Source: CAIZGX01 sp044239865
GTDB taxonomy: Bacteria; Bacteroidota; Bacteroidia; Flavobacteriales_D; Sanyastnellaceae
Assembly: GCA_044239865.1 (NCBI GenBank)
Contig: JBIIAO010000001.1
Coordinates: 310,001 to 374,000, forward strand
Direction of reading: 5' to 3'
Length of the DNA: 64,000 bases
Shown: in pieces, positions 54,666-63,861 of the stretch
Numbering within the stretch: position 1 is the first letter of the stretch
How the letters are laid out: the number at the start of each line of letters is the position of its first letter
The notes under the pieces: model-generated
Databases searched by the model: none
What the model saw: only the letters and a program-made list of their open reading frames with translations
What the model was told of the DNA's origin: nothing
Position numbers and translations under genes: made by a program

Positions 54666-55387
54666 TTTCAAAAATGTTGTGGTTTCCGATTAACATGTTG
54701 CAACTTTTATTGGTACTCATTTGGACCATTTTCTGCGGACTGTTTGGAATGGTGTTCGCACTTGCAACCAATCCGACGTATTCGCACAGAATAATGGGAT
54801 ACTATATTTTCTCTCCAGTCATTCTTGCCATTTCAATGGTTCGCGTGAAGACTATTGGGCAGAAAAACATTCTCGATGAACCTGCTATTTATGCAGCAAA
54901 TCACGCTTCACAATTAGACATTCCAATCATGTGCACAAGCGTGAATCGGCCCATGTTTTTTATTGGGAAAATTGAGTTGAAAAAAGTTCCCATTCTCAGT
55001 CAATATATTAAAGTAGTGGGAATGATTTTAGTGGATAGAAAGAACCGTGAACGGGCCATGGCAAGCATGCGCACTGCCATTCAAGATATTAAAGGAGGGA
55101 AAAGTATTGCAGCCTTTCCGGAAGGAACTCGAACGAAAACAGGAGAGTTACTTCCATTTAAAAAAGGAGTATTTACTATTTCGAAAGAAGGAAAAATTCC
55201 AATCGTTCCTATCGCTGTAATCGGAAGCGCGAAGGCCTTAGCAAGTGGAAGTTTTTTCATGCGACCTGCAACAGTAGAACTTCGTATTTTGCCTGCTTTG
55301 AGCAGCGATGAATTTTTCAATATGACAGTTGAAGATATGGCGAATCACACGCGTTCGCTCATTCAACAAGAAATAGAAAAAGGTTAG
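54662..55387 (+). CDS. plsC: 1-acyl-sn-glycerol-3-phosphate acyltransferase
   Basis: This inner-membrane enzyme adds the second acyl chain to make phosphatidic acid. The acyltransferase motif NHASQLDIPI (His81, Asp86) and the substrate motif FPEGTRTKTGEL are intact, with two N-terminal hydrophobic segments. It has 241 residues. It starts within the end of the YdeP-like gene (4-nt overlap) although no pathway link is apparent. Its stop shares TTAG with the convergent Omp85 gene. Confidence 0.93.
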   Translation: MISKMLWFPINMLQLLLVLIWTIFCGLFGMVFALATNPTYSHRIMGYYIFSPVILAISMVRVKTIGQKNILDEPAIYAANHASQLDIPIMCTSVNRPMFFIGKIELKKVPILSQYIKVVGMILVDRKNRERAMASMRTAIQDIKGGKSIAAFPEGTRTKTGELLPFKKGVFTISKEGKIPIVPIAVIGSAKALASGSFFMRPATVELRILPALSSDEFFNMTVEDMANHTRSLIQQEIEKG

Positions 55388-57951
55388 AAAGGAAATCCCA
55401 ATCCCAGATTCAAGACAGGCTGTAGTTTGAATGAAGATGGTGAATTGTTTACGTCAGTTAAGAACGCATTGTACTCGTCTTTTCCTTGCCAAAGCCACTT
55501 TTCCCCATCAATTTTCAGCGGATCTCTTAGCGGAATCCCAACATCCATTCGAACAATAAAGAAATCGAAATCGAAGCGCAATCCGGCACCTGTGCCTAGG
55601 GCGAACTCTTTGTAAAAACGATTTTTATCGAACTCTGCATTCGGACGACTGTTGTCCTTGTTCGCTAACCAAATATTTCCGGCATCGATAAAAAATGCAG
55701 CTTGAAACATGTGCGTAATCTTGAATCGATATTCCGCATTGAATTCCAATTTTATATCGCCAATGTTGTTGAACGAGCGAACCAGCGTCGTATCGCGAAA
55801 ACTACCTGGCCCGAGGGTTCTAGCTTGCCACGCGCGTAATCCGTTTGCACCACCACTGAAATAACTTTTTTCGAAGGGAAGGGAAGACAGATTTTTCAGA
55901 GGTATACCAACTCCGACAAAGGCGCGAAATGCAAATTTGTTTCGGTCATCTGATTGCGTGTAAAAGCGCACGTCGTGATCAGATTTCACATATTGCGCAA
56001 AGCGGATGTTGTTAATCTCGTAGCTTCCCAAAGAGTCGGTTTCAGCATTTGGTAACCGCTGGTAAATAGCGCGCAATAAATTTCCGGCACCTTCAATAAT
56101 GTTTCCGCGGTAGTAAAATGCGCGCGGCTGATTGCCGTCTTTCTGAGTGTTTGCCGTATATCCCAGGCGAGATGCTAAGATCAAGTGATCTTGATAACTG
56201 TTCGCCAAATAGCTATCGTTAAGCGAACCGAGCCATTGATCGAAAGCGGCAGATCGGTCAATTTTTATGACACTCAATTCGGCCCATTCGATATCGAAAG
56301 AAGAAACTGTTTCCGGATTTTCAATGAAGTTCCAGCCGAAACTCACCTGCGAAATTGTTCGGGTATAATCGGGTCTGCGTTGATAATTCAAACCTGCGCG
56401 CAACGTACTTTTCGGGTCGTTACTTCGACTGGTCTTTGCTAAATCGCGAGGAAACAATCGGGGCAAAATCAGATTCAATTCAGGTCCAATTTCGAAGGTG
56501 TTTAACTGAAAGGTGCGTTGAACGATTTGATTGCCCGTGTTTGTTGAACCGTCACCAAGTACCTGAGACGCTTCAGCTCCAACAACCGTCTTGAATTCAA
56601 AAGACTCTGCTCCGCGAAATACATTCCTATGCTTGTAAATGAAGTTACCATAAATACCCATGTTACCAGAGCGATTGGTTACCCGAGGGTCAAAACTTAA
56701 GGCCTGTCTTTTGTTCGGAGCTAACAGTACTTTGACATCGAGAAGGGATTGTCCAGTTTTAGGGTCGTTTCTTGGCGATAGTTGAATGTTTACTGTTTTA
56801 AAAACTCCTAATTGCGAAAAGCGTTTGTAGGTCTCGTCGAGATACCGCTGCTGATAGAGTTGCGTTTCTTTAACCTCAACACGTCTGTCGAGTATAACCG
56901 GTTTTACACACGACAAACCAATGCTAAATATGTCAAGACCTTTGTATGCAATGGTGTCCGTGGGAGTTTCATTCGGATTCAAAGGATTGAAGGAAGTGTT
57001 AAAAGAAATTTCTCCAATGTAAAATTTACGGTGGGGCAATGTTTTTCCGGTGAAGTTTCCGTAGCCGTCAAGGGCTTTTTGGTTCAGAAAAGTGACTTTG
57101 ATGTTAACTTCTTTAGGGGAAGTGACGGTGTCTAGCTGATAGACGATATAGTCTGGGATGAATTCGTAAAAACCCTCATTGCTCAAGAACAAGGTAATTC
57201 TGCCACGCTCTGCATCGAGATTCGTAACGCGAAAGCGTTCGTTTGACTTTATCAAAGTTTTCTCTTTGAGTTTGGGCAACTGTTTATTTAAGTTAGCGTC
57301 CTCAGTGGTCCATTCAACATTTTTAATCTTATATAAGTCCTTCAGTTCAACATGGTAAACCACCTTACTCTTTTCCCCTTTTTTCCAGAATAAACTTTTC
57401 TCTTCGTTAACAATACTTTCACCTTTAACCTCTGCATTGAAATAACCATTCTTCCGCAAATAAATTTCCATTTGTCTAGCTCCCTTGTTAACGAGCATGG
57501 TGTCTAATAAAACAGGCGGCTCACCTACCGTATATGCAAGCCAAGGCCACAATCCGTTGCAGGTCTTAGGATCTTTGTGTTTTTTGTTTTTTCTGGTTTC
57601 TTTGTCGAAGCGTTTCTTATTTATTCTCGCGCAGCGTTTGTTTATGCGTAATTCAGATCGCTCAAGAAACTTTCTTGGAACAAAAGTATTTAGACGCATG
57701 TTCAATCGAAACATCAAGGTTTTGCGATTGGGTTTAAGTTTTGCCAAATACAATAATTCGTCGGCGCTAACATCTGTTACAGTGAGCAAGTCGTTTTTAT
57801 ATCCGATAAAATCTACTTTGTGATCTTCAAAATAAATTTCTCCTTCTTGCAGATTATTTTGAATAGTACATGACGCATAACTGATGGTTATGAATATGCA
57901 AACAAGCATTCGCGAAAACCGACTTTTTCTGAAAATTCTATTTTGCATCAT
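55384..57951 (-). CDS. BamA/TamA-family (Omp85) outer-membrane protein, possibly TamL-like
   Basis: The 855-residue protein has an Omp85 layout. An N-terminal signal ends near SYASC, which could be a lipoprotein site. Several POTRA-like segments cover about 30-420 (VTDVSADELLYLAKLKPNRK is the first). A C-terminal 16-strand barrel has the GGANGLRAWQARTLGPGSF motif (the L6 loop, RxxQxR-like in place of the classic VRGF) and ends in GLGFPF. Lipidated TamA homologues (TamL) are known in Bacteroidota, and this fits, but no tamB lies next to it. A GATATTTG box (one mismatch) ends 6 nt before the first of two adjacent ATGs. Confidence 0.85.
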   Translation of the reverse strand: MMQNRIFRKSRFSRMLVCIFITISYASCTIQNNLQEGEIYFEDHKVDFIGYKNDLLTVTDVSADELLYLAKLKPNRKTLMFRLNMRLNTFVPRKFLERSELRINKRCARINKKRFDKETRKNKKHKDPKTCNGLWPWLAYTVGEPPVLLDTMLVNKGARQMEIYLRKNGYFNAEVKGESIVNEEKSLFWKKGEKSKVVYHVELKDLYKIKNVEWTTEDANLNKQLPKLKEKTLIKSNERFRVTNLDAERGRITLFLSNEGFYEFIPDYIVYQLDTVTSPKEVNIKVTFLNQKALDGYGNFTGKTLPHRKFYIGEISFNTSFNPLNPNETPTDTIAYKGLDIFSIGLSCVKPVILDRRVEVKETQLYQQRYLDETYKRFSQLGVFKTVNIQLSPRNDPKTGQSLLDVKVLLAPNKRQALSFDPRVTNRSGNMGIYGNFIYKHRNVFRGAESFEFKTVVGAEASQVLGDGSTNTGNQIVQRTFQLNTFEIGPELNLILPRLFPRDLAKTSRSNDPKSTLRAGLNYQRRPDYTRTISQVSFGWNFIENPETVSSFDIEWAELSVIKIDRSAAFDQWLGSLNDSYLANSYQDHLILASRLGYTANTQKDGNQPRAFYYRGNIIEGAGNLLRAIYQRLPNAETDSLGSYEINNIRFAQYVKSDHDVRFYTQSDDRNKFAFRAFVGVGIPLKNLSSLPFEKSYFSGGANGLRAWQARTLGPGSFRDTTLVRSFNNIGDIKLEFNAEYRFKITHMFQAAFFIDAGNIWLANKDNSRPNAEFDKNRFYKEFALGTGAGLRFDFDFFIVRMDVGIPLRDPLKIDGEKWLWQGKDEYNAFLTDVNNSPSSFKLQPVLNLGLGFPF

Positions 57952-57992
57952 TTGTACAAATATCTAACGCATCTTTGTAGAAATAAAATTTA

Positions 57993-58721
57993 ATGTCCAT
58001 TTCCAAGAACGAAATCAAACTAATTCGCTCCTTGCAACAGAAGAAATTCAGAATGCAAGAGAATTTGTTCGTTATTGAAGGAAGAAAAGCAGTGGAGGAG
58101 GCGTTGGGTTTTAAAGAAAGCGTTTTAAAAGTGTTTACCACCGATGAGGCATTCGCTTTGGAATTTCAAGTTCCTCTTATTCATTCTCGGGACATGGAAC
58201 AAATTTCCAGTCTTACCCAACCTCCCGGATATCTCGCAGTTTTAAAACAAAAGAACACAGCGCTTGCTAATGTTGAAGGGCAAACGTTTTGTGTTGCGAA
58301 CGCGATTTCCGATCCAGGAAATTTAGGAACCCTTATCCGTACCTGCGAATGGTTTGGTGTAGATGCTTTGTTGCTCGATGAGAATTGCGTAGATATCTAC
58401 AACCCGAAAGTTGTTCAAGCTACTATGGGAAGCATTCTAAGATTGCAATTTGCTTCAGCAACTTCGAGTGAACTTATTAATTTTTTTAGGACGAAGGAAA
58501 TTCCGCTATTAGCGGCTGATTTGAATGGAACGCCTATACAGACGTTCATGGCCCCTGAGCATTGGGGGCTGGTGGTTGGAAGTGAAAGCCACGGAGTGTC
58601 GGAAGAGTTTCTTCATGCTTCAGCAAAGCGTTTAACCATTCCTTCTATTGGAAATTCAGAAAGTTTGAATGCCTCTATTGCAGGGGGAATTGCTATTTAT
58701 CAGTTGAAGGTAAAATCTTAG
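57993..58721 (+). CDS. TrmH/SpoU-family RNA 2'-O-ribose methyltransferase
   Basis: This knotted SPOUT methyltransferase, related to RlmB and TrmH, uses SAM to methylate a ribose 2'-OH in rRNA or tRNA. The N-terminal substrate-binding domain (KKFRMQENLFVIEGRKAVEEAL) is followed by the three SpoU motifs: ISDPGNLGTLIRTCEWFG, LVVGSESHGVSEE and LTIPSIGNSESLNASIAGGI. It has 242 residues. It is divergent from the Omp85 gene and its stop abuts that of the DUF4340 gene. The target nucleotide is not known. Confidence 0.9.
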   Translation: MSISKNEIKLIRSLQQKKFRMQENLFVIEGRKAVEEALGFKESVLKVFTTDEAFALEFQVPLIHSRDMEQISSLTQPPGYLAVLKQKNTALANVEGQTFCVANAISDPGNLGTLIRTCEWFGVDALLLDENCVDIYNPKVVQATMGSILRLQFASATSSELINFFRTKEIPLLAADLNGTPIQTFMAPEHWGLVVGSESHGVSEEFLHASAKRLTIPSIGNSESLNASIAGGIAIYQLKVKS

Positions 58722-59759
58722 TTATCTGCCGTAAAAGCTTGCTGGCTGCAACAACGGTTCAAAGACAAAGAATTGCGCCAATCCCAATTCATTGGCATCT
58801 GTCTTCGCCCAGAAATATTCCGGGTCATAAGGCGTCATTTGTCCGGTCGCATCTGCGGTCAATTCTTTTGCTTTTTTCAAATACAAAGAGAGCGAAGAAG
58901 TATTTCCAGCATTGTTCTTCACGCGTAAAACAAAAGTAGGCGCAATGTTTTTTATTGAGTCCGATGCGGTTGGTTTAAGCATGGTGTTGTAAGTCTCTAA
59001 ATTCACCTTCCTCATGCGCTTTAGTAAATCGAAAGCCAAAGCAGTGTCGAGTTGGGCGAAGGGAGTGAGAGTTCCATTAAGGTATCGCTCGAATTTCAAT
59101 TTATTATTTCCAAAATAAGACAACTTGAAACTGCTGCCAGGGTCAGTCATGTGCAATACTTCAATTTCAGCAATGTCGTTATTCGGATAGTAGAAAATAT
59201 CAGTGCTTCGCCATTCCATTTCATCAATGAAAAAACGTGGATTCAAAAATCCAGTGAATCCTTCTATGTGCGTTATGTAAGGTTCTTCACTTCGCCCGTC
59301 ATTGGGAGTTTCCAATAACATAATGGTGCCCATGTGATCTTGGGTATTTGGACCAATGAAATAGGTTTTGAGCAATTCATTATTCTTACCGTAAATTTTT
59401 ACTTCTTTTGCTGAAGTCGCCATCACACTCATCATGTTGTCACGCATTTTGGAAGGAACATTTCCTCTTACACGAACATCATGAAAGCATTCGAGTAGCA
59501 GTTTAATAACGTCTTTGCGCGCGTTGAATTTTTTGTTGATGGTCCATTCGGCGCTTCCGTTTTTTCTTTCCAATAAAGCAACATTACCACTTCTATCCTG
59601 AATGGTAACTTTGGAAACAGAAGCAGTGTCTTCAATAGAAAACTGCATAAAGGCATTGTCACCTGTTGAACTTTTTTTACTCAACTTTGGATAAAGGAAA
59701 ACGGCTGTTCCTGCCAGAACCAAAAACAAGACAAGGAGAATGATGTTCTTTTTTTTCAT
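58722..59759 (-). CDS. DUF4340-domain membrane-anchored protein
   Basis: From the ATG at 59759 the protein has 345 residues. One N-terminal transmembrane segment (about 5-24) is followed by a soluble domain that contains the DUF4340 pattern: VTIQDRSGNVALLERKNGSAEWTI, then LLLECFHDVRVRG and repeated beta units. Such proteins are usually encoded beside GldG-like ABC transporter components. Here it starts 1 nt after the gldG stop, which suggests a joint role with GldG in a membrane complex (inference). The reading frame extends upstream into gldG. Confidence 0.82.
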   Translation of the reverse strand: MKKKNIILLVLFLVLAGTAVFLYPKLSKKSSTGDNAFMQFSIEDTASVSKVTIQDRSGNVALLERKNGSAEWTINKKFNARKDVIKLLLECFHDVRVRGNVPSKMRDNMMSVMATSAKEVKIYGKNNELLKTYFIGPNTQDHMGTIMLLETPNDGRSEEPYITHIEGFTGFLNPRFFIDEMEWRSTDIFYYPNNDIAEIEVLHMTDPGSSFKLSYFGNNKLKFERYLNGTLTPFAQLDTALAFDLLKRMRKVNLETYNTMLKPTASDSIKNIAPTFVLRVKNNAGNTSSLSLYLKKAKELTADATGQMTPYDPEYFWAKTDANELGLAQFFVFEPLLQPASFYGR

Positions 59760-59760
59760 G

Positions 59761-61500
59761 CTAGTTGTGCTTCGTCCAACGCTTTTTTCTGGAGTATACA
59801 ACACCACTACCGAAAATGGCTAGCACCAAAAGAGGAGATGCAGTATTCAAGGTTTTCCAGTAGTTTTTCTCTACCGAAATTTTATCCTTATTCAATTTTC
59901 GTACTTGAATGTTTCGTGAACGAACATCAATCAAACTAGCGTCGTCTAGAAGATAGTTTACGCAATTGAGAAGCAAATCTTTGTTGTCGTAAACCACGCG
60001 TTTGAATTGCTTGCTGTACCCTAAAGGATAAGGATATTCCTTTCCATCTTCTATTTGAACTTCGTTGTAGGCAATGTCCGAGTCAGCAATCACAATCATA
60101 CGAGTGGGTGCGCTAGATCCTCTGTATGCAATCTCTGGAGACTTACGAATACTATCTGGCAGATAATCGTTGAAGGCAGATGGAAAAGTTCCTTCCATTA
60201 ATATTCCCATCACTTGATTCGGCTTGTTGTTCGTTTTGAAATAATCCCCAGTCTCGCGCAACAATTCTAAATCTATGCGAACAGGCGCTTTGAATTCCTT
60301 CGCTAAATCGGAAGAAAACAAAAATGGAATCTTGCGAATGTTCTTGTCTGGACTTACGGTATCAAGTGATCCCGCGAACTCAGTGAAGATAGGATCTAGA
60401 TTCGCCGCAATCGGATGAGAGTGTTTTTCAGAAGTTAGAATAGGAGCGAAGTAGTTACTCTTTTCCACATAACTTCTTTGGTTGCCCATAGGACCGTTGT
60501 CAAGAATAATTGGAGCACCTTGAAAATCAATAACCATGTTTCGATTCAATCGCACACCGTATTCAAAAAGCATGTCGTACAGCCCGTTTTCATTAGATAT
60601 AGCTAATGCAGCGCCTCCGGTTTTTAAGCTGTCTAAGTTCATGCTAAGCGCATCGAGCAACCAAAGAACCTTTCCTCCGTTCATAACAAACTGATCGATT
60701 AGGAATCGGTCTTTATCGGGAACAACGGTATCTGGCCCCGCTACAATAAGCATATCGTAAGCGTTCGAACGGTATTGAAATTCAGGAAGCTTATCGCTTA
60801 ATGCATTCAATTTCCCGCCAATTGTCACCGGTTTTACATTGTAGTTGTCTTTAAGCGAGTAGAGGAAATCAGCTAAATGAATACGAGCGATCTCCTGATG
60901 TCCTTCTAAAACGCCAATCAAAGGTTTCTTTTCACGTAATATTCTTCTGAAGCTGCTCGCTAATTCATATTCTAAGTTGTTCACGGAAAAGTTCACCATT
61001 TCCGGATCAGACAAAGGCATCTCACTTCCCATAAACTGAATAGGGTATTCTTTGCCTTTGTATTCGACTATGGCACCGGGCCAAATTATTTTGTTTACTT
61101 CAGCACCGTCTTTTTCGTAAGTGATGTTTGAAAAATCCAATCCTTTTTCGTCGAGTGCTTTGAAAATTTCTTGACGCTTTTTTTCATCGGCTTCTTCGTA
61201 CGGGTCAATGAATTCGTATTCGATTAATCCGTTGCTCAAGTTGTTGAATTCGGCCAAACGTTCCTCCACGGCCTGTTCTAGACGCTTGTAGTCTGCGGGG
61301 AATTCGCCATGCAAATACACACGCACATACACAGGCTCTTCAAGGCTCTCGAGCATATCAAGTGATGTCTTGGAAAGCGAATTTCTCTTTTCTGCCGTTA
61401 TATCTAATTTGAAAAAGACAACAGTGGAAAGAAGTGCAATAGCACATAAAATACCCACAGTTAGAAAAAATTGAACGAGGTCGGAATTACGTTTCTTCAT
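59761..61500 (-). CDS. gldG: Gliding-motility ABC transporter auxiliary protein GldG
   Basis: GldG is the periplasmic-facing partner of the GldA-GldF ABC transporter needed for gliding in Flavobacterium. The 579-residue protein has transmembrane segments at about 11-32 and near 553-570. Between them is the GldG/ABC-type_uncharacterised region: LDITAEKRNSLSKTSLDML, VYVRVYLHGEFPADYKRL, IGVLEGHQE, LIVAGPDTVV and VLWLLDALSMNLDSL. No gldF or gldA gene is next to it, which is unusual. A CATTTTTG box (one mismatch) ends 6 nt before the ATG. Confidence 0.88.
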   Translation of the reverse strand: MKKRNSDLVQFFLTVGILCAIALLSTVVFFKLDITAEKRNSLSKTSLDMLESLEEPVYVRVYLHGEFPADYKRLEQAVEERLAEFNNLSNGLIEYEFIDPYEEADEKKRQEIFKALDEKGLDFSNITYEKDGAEVNKIIWPGAIVEYKGKEYPIQFMGSEMPLSDPEMVNFSVNNLEYELASSFRRILREKKPLIGVLEGHQEIARIHLADFLYSLKDNYNVKPVTIGGKLNALSDKLPEFQYRSNAYDMLIVAGPDTVVPDKDRFLIDQFVMNGGKVLWLLDALSMNLDSLKTGGAALAISNENGLYDMLFEYGVRLNRNMVIDFQGAPIILDNGPMGNQRSYVEKSNYFAPILTSEKHSHPIAANLDPIFTEFAGSLDTVSPDKNIRKIPFLFSSDLAKEFKAPVRIDLELLRETGDYFKTNNKPNQVMGILMEGTFPSAFNDYLPDSIRKSPEIAYRGSSAPTRMIVIADSDIAYNEVQIEDGKEYPYPLGYSKQFKRVVYDNKDLLLNCVNYLLDDASLIDVRSRNIQVRKLNKDKISVEKNYWKTLNTASPLLVLAIFGSGVVYSRKKRWTKHN

Positions 61501-61543
61501 CTATGCAAAAATGCAATGCTTTCCGCGAAAAAAGAAACTAATT

Positions 61544-62173
61544 TCAGGAATTGTTAACATGCCCAAGAGTCTTTATTGAAGTCTTTCCCAAATTGAAAAT
61601 TGCATCCAGTATAGACAAGTCTTCTTCAAACGGAAACCGATCCGCAAATACTTGCGGATAACGCTTCAACTCAACCGGTCTCGTTCCACGCTGCTTCCAT
61701 CTCTCTTCATCTAATTCTTTCACGAAGTGAATCTTTGGCTCCGCCAATCTTTCCTCCGGAATCTTTGATTCAATCAATCTTCCCTCTGGGATTTTGGGAT
61801 ACCACCTACAGCTCCATTCATGCGCCTTCGCGTTGAAATCAATTAGAAACTTCTCTTCCTTCAAAAAAAGTTCTTCCAACTCGTTTTCAATAAAATCGTA
61901 CATGGCTGAATTACCATAAGCACTGCGAATGGCTTGAAGTGTTTTTTTGCCGCTGTATTCCGAACTAATACGAATGTCGCGAAGAAGCTTACGCTCACCA
62001 CCCGTCGATTCAACTGGAATCGTTAGTGTCTGCACACCGTTACCCGTAAGTATGTCGAATCGATTCCGATACGTCTGTTTCTGAAAATACTCTTCACTTA
62101 ACTCGAAATTATTTTCAGCATACAACACATACCAACTGATTGGAGCAAAGCAGCAGAGCGGGAGGCAAGTCAT
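61544..62173 (-). CDS. WbqC-family protein
   Basis: The 209-residue protein resembles the WbqC-like family: PISWYVLYAENN, FELSEEYFQKQTYRNR, LTIPVESTGGERKLLRDIRIS and an aromatic ending LKRYPQVFADRFPFEEDLSILDAIFNLG. Members occur in O-antigen clusters and, in Bacteroidota, next to lepB; the activity is not established. The frame reads back to 62308 inside lepB, but the ATG at 62173, 8 nt after the lepB stop, is the sensible start. The C-terminal half has a local duplication (PKIPEGRLIESKIPEERLAEPKI). Confidence 0.82.
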   Translation of the reverse strand: MTCLPLCCFAPISWYVLYAENNFELSEEYFQKQTYRNRFDILTGNGVQTLTIPVESTGGERKLLRDIRISSEYSGKKTLQAIRSAYGNSAMYDFIENELEELFLKEEKFLIDFNAKAHEWSCRWYPKIPEGRLIESKIPEERLAEPKIHFVKELDEERWKQRGTRPVELKRYPQVFADRFPFEEDLSILDAIFNLGKTSIKTLGHVNNS

Positions 62174-62181
62174 GAAGTAGT

Positions 62182-63837
62182 TTAGTCTACCAAGTGGAAG
62201 ATACGATCCCAACGAACGTTGTTGCTTCCGTGGTAATCCATGTTTTCTTTCGAGAACCAAGTGAACACTGCTTTTCCTACAATATGATCTTCTGGGACAA
62301 ATCCCCAAAAACGACTGTCGGCACTGTGATGGCGGTTATCTCCCATCATGAAATAATAGTTCTGCTTGAAAGTGTAGGCTGTGGCTTCTTGTCCATTGAT
62401 ATAAATCTTGCCGTCCTTCTCTGCTATCTTATTTCCTTCATAAGCTCCAATGACACGTCCGTAGCGAACGAAGGCATCGTGCGACATTTCAATGGTCATG
62501 CCCTCTGCAGGAATAGCCATTGGTCCATATCGGTCGCTAGACCAACTGTTAAAAGGATAATCTGCAGAGTTTGGATAGATAGATAATGAATTTTCCGATG
62601 TGGTGTCTTGGTATTGAACAACGCTCGCAAAGTCATTCGTCATTCCACGCATTTTGTTTGCTTCGTCTGAGGTCAGTGGCACAAGTAACATTGTGCCTTC
62701 TTGATTAACCATTTGAATTTCGCTGTTCAATTTTCCAAAATCACGTTGAAGTTTAGAAATAGCTGTTGCAGAGGAAACAGAAATTAAATGATTCCACATC
62801 ATTCCTGCTTTGTTCTCGATAGCAGATCCATTGATATAGACTTGTCCATTACGAACCTCAAGAGTTTCCCATGGAAGACCAATGCAACGCTTGATGTACA
62901 TTTCTTTTTTGTCGAGTGGACGATAACGCGTTCCGCCGATTTTCAAATTCCCTCTTCCGCCGGGAGTGTTTTCGCGGCAGGATTTGCAAACATTTTTTTC
63001 GTTGAAATTGTTTCGTGCCATAGCGTCGTATTTCGCTTTATCTGACAAGTACATATCGATATTCCCACCGGCAAGTGTTATGGCTTCGTTGCGAAGCAAT
63101 TCATAATAATTATGTCCAACGTAATAAGGGTCAACCAAGACAGTATCTCCATTCGGGAAGTTGAAAACCACCGGATCAAATCGCTCTACTTTTCCGAATC
63201 CTGGAGTGCGCATGTAAGGAAGACTGAACCAACTGAGATAGCTGTTCGTTAATCCGCCCGGAATGGCATTGTGGAAGAACGGAATAGAAACCGGAGTCAT
63301 AGGTAAACGCGTTCCGTAGGTGAACTTGTCTACGAATAAATAATCTCCAACCTTCATACTCGCCTCCATAGATGGAGTAGGAATGGTGAAGGCTTCGAAA
63401 GTGAATGAACGAATAATGCTTGCAGCTACAACTGCGAATAAAATTGCTTCGCCCCATTCGCGGCCCCAACTTTTCTTAACCTTTGACCAATTGCGGGGAC
63501 CGACATATTTTTCTTCGTTCTTCTTGAAGGCCAATTCATAAAGTGCATACCACGGCAAAGCACCGAATTTCCATTGTTCCTTGCTCGATCTTTGATTGAA
63601 AACAATTCCGACTTCAATATTTACAATAACCAACATGATTAAGTTTACTCCTGGTACTAAAAGCAACAAGAACCAATACCAAGGACGACCAATTATTTTT
63701 AATAATGGAAGGAAATGCAAAATAGGAATGAAGCCTGGCAACTTGAATTCCAATCCGCTTCGCTTCATGAAAGCAGGCGTGGTTGCGCATTGAATAGCGA
63801 TTAACAAAAACAGTAATATCCAGGGAATAAGATTCAT
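62182..63837 (-). CDS. lepB: Signal peptidase I
   Basis: LepB removes signal peptides from exported proteins at the inner membrane. It has 551 residues, longer than most. Three hydrophobic segments lie at about 3-20, 35-50 and 54-78, and a further one near 130-146 precedes the catalytic part. The nucleophile is Ser156 in IPTPSMEASM and the general base Lys316 in YIKRCIGLPWE; box E, GDNRHHSADSRFWG, is near the C-terminus. Between Ser and Lys is an extended insertion with a CKSC pair (284-287). The operon order dapB-lepB-wbqC is recurrent in flavobacteria (general knowledge). Confidence 0.93.
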   Translation of the reverse strand: MNLIPWILLFLLIAIQCATTPAFMKRSGLEFKLPGFIPILHFLPLLKIIGRPWYWFLLLLVPGVNLIMLVIVNIEVGIVFNQRSSKEQWKFGALPWYALYELAFKKNEEKYVGPRNWSKVKKSWGREWGEAILFAVVAASIIRSFTFEAFTIPTPSMEASMKVGDYLFVDKFTYGTRLPMTPVSIPFFHNAIPGGLTNSYLSWFSLPYMRTPGFGKVERFDPVVFNFPNGDTVLVDPYYVGHNYYELLRNEAITLAGGNIDMYLSDKAKYDAMARNNFNEKNVCKSCRENTPGGRGNLKIGGTRYRPLDKKEMYIKRCIGLPWETLEVRNGQVYINGSAIENKAGMMWNHLISVSSATAISKLQRDFGKLNSEIQMVNQEGTMLLVPLTSDEANKMRGMTNDFASVVQYQDTTSENSLSIYPNSADYPFNSWSSDRYGPMAIPAEGMTIEMSHDAFVRYGRVIGAYEGNKIAEKDGKIYINGQEATAYTFKQNYYFMMGDNRHHSADSRFWGFVPEDHIVGKAVFTWFSKENMDYHGSNNVRWDRIFHLVD

Positions 63838-63861
63838 TTTCTATTTATTAGTGAGGCGAAG

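Noticed and set aside
62174..62308. N-terminal extension of the WbqC-family protein
   Set aside because: The 45 extra codons overlap the 3' end of lepB in another frame and do not resemble the family; the ATG at 62173 fits.
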